A stretch of 61,771 bases of DNA from an uncultured Oscillospiraceae bacterium (GTDB taxonomy: Bacteria > Bacillota > Clostridia > Oscillospirales > Oscillospiraceae). A program made the position numbers and the translations under genes. The notes under the pieces were generated by a model, which was not told the origin of the DNA, ran no database searches, and worked only from the letters and a program-made list of their open reading frames with translations. The number at the start of each line of letters is the position of its first letter. Position 1 is the first letter of the stretch. Of this stretch, positions 61,101 to 61,771 are shown piece after piece. Location: contig CAJTUD010000003.1 in NCBI GenBank assembly GCA_910579725.1, forward strand, positions 12,448-74,218, given 5' to 3'.

Positions 61101-61233
61101 TTTGCAGCTCCCGCAGATTCTGACGCTTCTCGGCAGAGAGGTCCGCCATGCTCTGGATAAGTTCCGGGTTGAAATACACCATGACCGTGTCCTGCCCTTC
61201 GGGCATCAGGTCATTATTTTTTTCTTCAGCCAT
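58198..61233 (-). CDS. Giant Sel1-like repeat protein
   Basis: 1011 residues, cytosolic (no signal or membrane segment). About 26 Sel1-type repeats of ~36 residues. They form a higher-order pattern of three kinds in fixed order: A (QCNLGFCYYQGIGV), B (RAQxLLGECYENGYGVEKD) and C (GTCALGLCYELGxGVExD). I count seven A-type units. The first ~35 residues and the last ~15 (KKSRKFPWGRK) lie outside the repeats. Such solenoids are protein-interaction scaffolds. ATG 61233 after AAAGGAGCAAAGCAA. No partner gene is evident. Confidence 0.9.
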   Translation of the reverse strand: MAEEKNNDLMPEGQDTVMVYFNPELIQSMADLSAEKRQNLRELQSAAEDGDLDAAYQLGQHYFRGTGGAQKDEKKGFHWFKKAADGDHIAAQYSQGMCWLRGRGTEKNPEKGAWLLSVAAEQGYLPAICELGLCYEMGSGVEMDKQKASDLYREAAEQDFAPAQCNLGFFYYRGIGVEEDNEEAAMWFAKAAQQGYARAQMLMGECFENGYGVEADPEKAAALYKASHEQGYEPATCALGVCYDRGIGVEENQEKAVQLYMEAAEEDYPRAQYLLGQCYEYGHGVEKDESKAMDYYRRSHENGFIPGTCALGLCYEIGMGLEADAVKAVELYRQAAEAGHPASQCNLGFCYYQGIGVKENNEEAVKWFRLSAEQDYPRALDLLGECYDFGYGVEKDAAKAAELYAASNERGYVPAATALGLCYELGRGVEKDLEKAVALYRKAAEGGDVRGQCNLGYCCYQGIGTEMDDVQAARWFEAAAQRSYPRAQFLLGQCREFGYGIEQDVDAALALYRKAWEGRHVPAAASIGLCYELGKGVEVDKAKAVEFYTLGAEAGDARAQCNLGFCCYQGIGVKMDDKQAAYWFSKAADQGFARAQQLLGECFENGYGVIIDEERAFQLYKQSHTNGHIPGTCSLAYCYESGTGVEADPVRAVSLYHEAAEKGYLRAQCNLGFCYYQGIGTEEDNDEAFKWFSQAAEGGYLRAIHLLAECWENGYGTARDPKRAVELYRTAHERGYAPSTCALGVCYEFGEGVEQDNAQAAALYLQAAQSGNIRGQCNYGYCCYRGIGVKENNEEAVRWLSMAAGSGSGRAQMLLGECYENGFGVEKDPRQAFQLYQQSHQRGYAPGTCSLGLCYELGIGVEEDKDEAVRLYREAAESGNARAQCNLGFFYYHGIAVEEDDDLAVSWFVKAAGQGHHRAEFFLGECYENGFGVPRDLARAVEYYTMAHEGGRSDGSFALAACYEKGTGVKADLEKALTLYKQAASRGSREAEEALKRLSGKKSRKFPWGRK

Positions 61234-61342
61234 TTGCTTTGCTCCTTTTACCGCTGTTTCCGGGTCCGCCTATCAATGCGGCGGACACATGGACTTATCA
61301 TAGCACAATCCGGCAAATAAAGCGAGACCTTTTCAGCATAAA

Positions 61343-61374
61343 AAACACGCCATTCACCTTGGAATGGCGTGTTT
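61343..61374 (-). terminator. Terminator of rpmB
   Basis: AACACGCCATTC / GAATGGCGTGTT perfect stem with a 6-base loop, followed on the minus strand by TTTTTT. Confidence 0.88.
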
Positions 61375-61391
61375 CATTCTGCGTGTCTATG

Positions 61392-61580
61392 TCAGACAGC
61401 ACGGGTGACTTTGCCGGAACGCAGACACCGGGTACAAACATATACATGGCGGGGGGTACCATCGACGATCGCCTTCACGCGCTTGACATTGGGCTTCCAC
61501 GCGCGGTTGGAGCGCCTGTGGGAGTGAGAAACCTTGATCCCAAAGGTAACACCCTTGTCACAGAATTGACACTTTGCCAT
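61392..61580 (-). CDS. rpmB: 50S ribosomal protein L28
   Basis: 62 residues. MAKCQFCDKGVTFG...SHSHRRSNRAWKPN is the L28 hallmark. A Cys4 zinc site is present (CQFC and CTRC), so it is the zinc-containing form. ATG 61580 after AGGAGGTGCAACGG; longer upstream readings are rejected. Own promoter at 61635-61663 and own terminator. Confidence 0.96.
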   Translation of the reverse strand: MAKCQFCDKGVTFGIKVSHSHRRSNRAWKPNVKRVKAIVDGTPRHVYVCTRCLRSGKVTRAV

Positions 61581-61634
61581 CCGTTGCACCTCCTTGCTGT
61601 TCAAAATCATAGTGGCGCAAAAGCACCTTTGAGT

Positions 61635-61663
61635 ATGATAGCAGAGTTTGACACAAAATGCAA
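61635..61663 (-). promoter_or_regulatory. Promoter of rpmB
   Basis: On the minus strand, TTGCAT (61663-61658), 17-bp spacer, TATCAT (61640-61635). A further TTGACA lies farther upstream (near 61709) without a good -10. Confidence 0.7.
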
Positions 61664-61771
61664 GCATTAATTTCATTTTTTTCAAAACTTTTTCTCACTC
61701 TTGTCAAGCCGCTCCATTTATACTATAATTATCCTGCAAATAAAACAGACTGCGGACCCGGCTCCCGCCGG

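Noticed and set aside
58198..61233. Regularly spaced repeats as a possible CRISPR array
   Set aside because: Spacing is ~108 bp (36 codons), the units are imperfect and all in one open frame, and no cas genes are near. They are protein repeats.
59263..61320. 685-codon plus-strand frame opposite the Sel1 gene
   Set aside because: Mirror of the repetitive Sel1 coding sequence; its repeats only reflect the sense-strand repeats.

Overview
The window is a 61.8 kb stretch of a chromosome from an endospore-forming, GC-rich Gram-positive bacterium, most likely a gut Oscillospiraceae (Flavonifractor/Lawsonibacter/Oscillibacter type). This rests on gene content and order (topA-trmFO, plsX-acpP-rnc, yajC-TIGR04086, spoIIM-xer), strong AGGAGG ribosome sites, TTG and GTG starts, and an RbsA-type sugar transporter with fucose/arabinose-isomerase-family metabolism. 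Species is not determined. I see no rRNA, tRNA or CRISPR.

Layout. 1-5.8 kb: housekeeping genes (topA 3' part, trmFO, plsX, acpP, rnc). 5.9-12 kb, minus strand: an ECF S component with a DUF4430 partner, then a type IV pilus-like operon (transglutaminase lipoprotein, PilC, four small pilin-like proteins, PilT) without PilB. 12.2-19 kb: MATE exporter, a frameshifted ABC-class ATPase, lactate dehydrogenase, CaCA exchanger, aminopeptidase P. 19.1-33.4 kb: a carbohydrate locus with GH35, ROK regulator, sugar ABC transporter, GH31, FGGY kinase, DUF4867 protein and fucose/arabinose-isomerase-family enzyme; the GH31/GH35 pair suggests galactosylated xylosides such as xyloglucan side chains.

33.9-42.9 kb is the highlight. 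The mother-cell sporulation sigma factor gene sigK (minus strand) is split. Its first 213 codons lie at 42254-42892 and its last 17 codons plus stop at 33863-33916. Between them is an 8,337-bp skin-like element bounded by a 14-bp direct repeat (GCTATGTGTCCCGC on the coding strand). Precise recombination at the repeat restores an uninterrupted 230-codon pro-sigmaK with a canonical C-terminus. Just inside each end is a 9-bp inverted repeat that would flank the core symmetrically in the excised circle. The element carries two large serine recombinases, a 46-codon ORF between them that could be a directionality factor, a 144-aa unknown protein, and AT-rich cargo: a DUF4143 AAA ATPase and a TrlF-like PHP/SMC-type ATPase. 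Compared with Bacillus subtilis skin, the junction is displaced to the extreme 3' end of the gene, within the region 4.2 helix-turn-helix codons, while a hydrophobic pro-sequence is retained.

43-61.8 kb: glpK; an orphan small protein behind a perfect consensus promoter; a GT2-GtrA protein split by an in-frame TGA, followed by an acyltransferase; yajC; spoIIM and a Xer recombinase; a cobalamin-dependent methyltransferase (MetH type without the reactivation domain); an ABC importer of the TrpXYZ-like class; aminopeptidase P and a YqeG phosphatase; a 1011-residue Sel1-repeat protein with a three-unit higher-order repeat; and rpmB.
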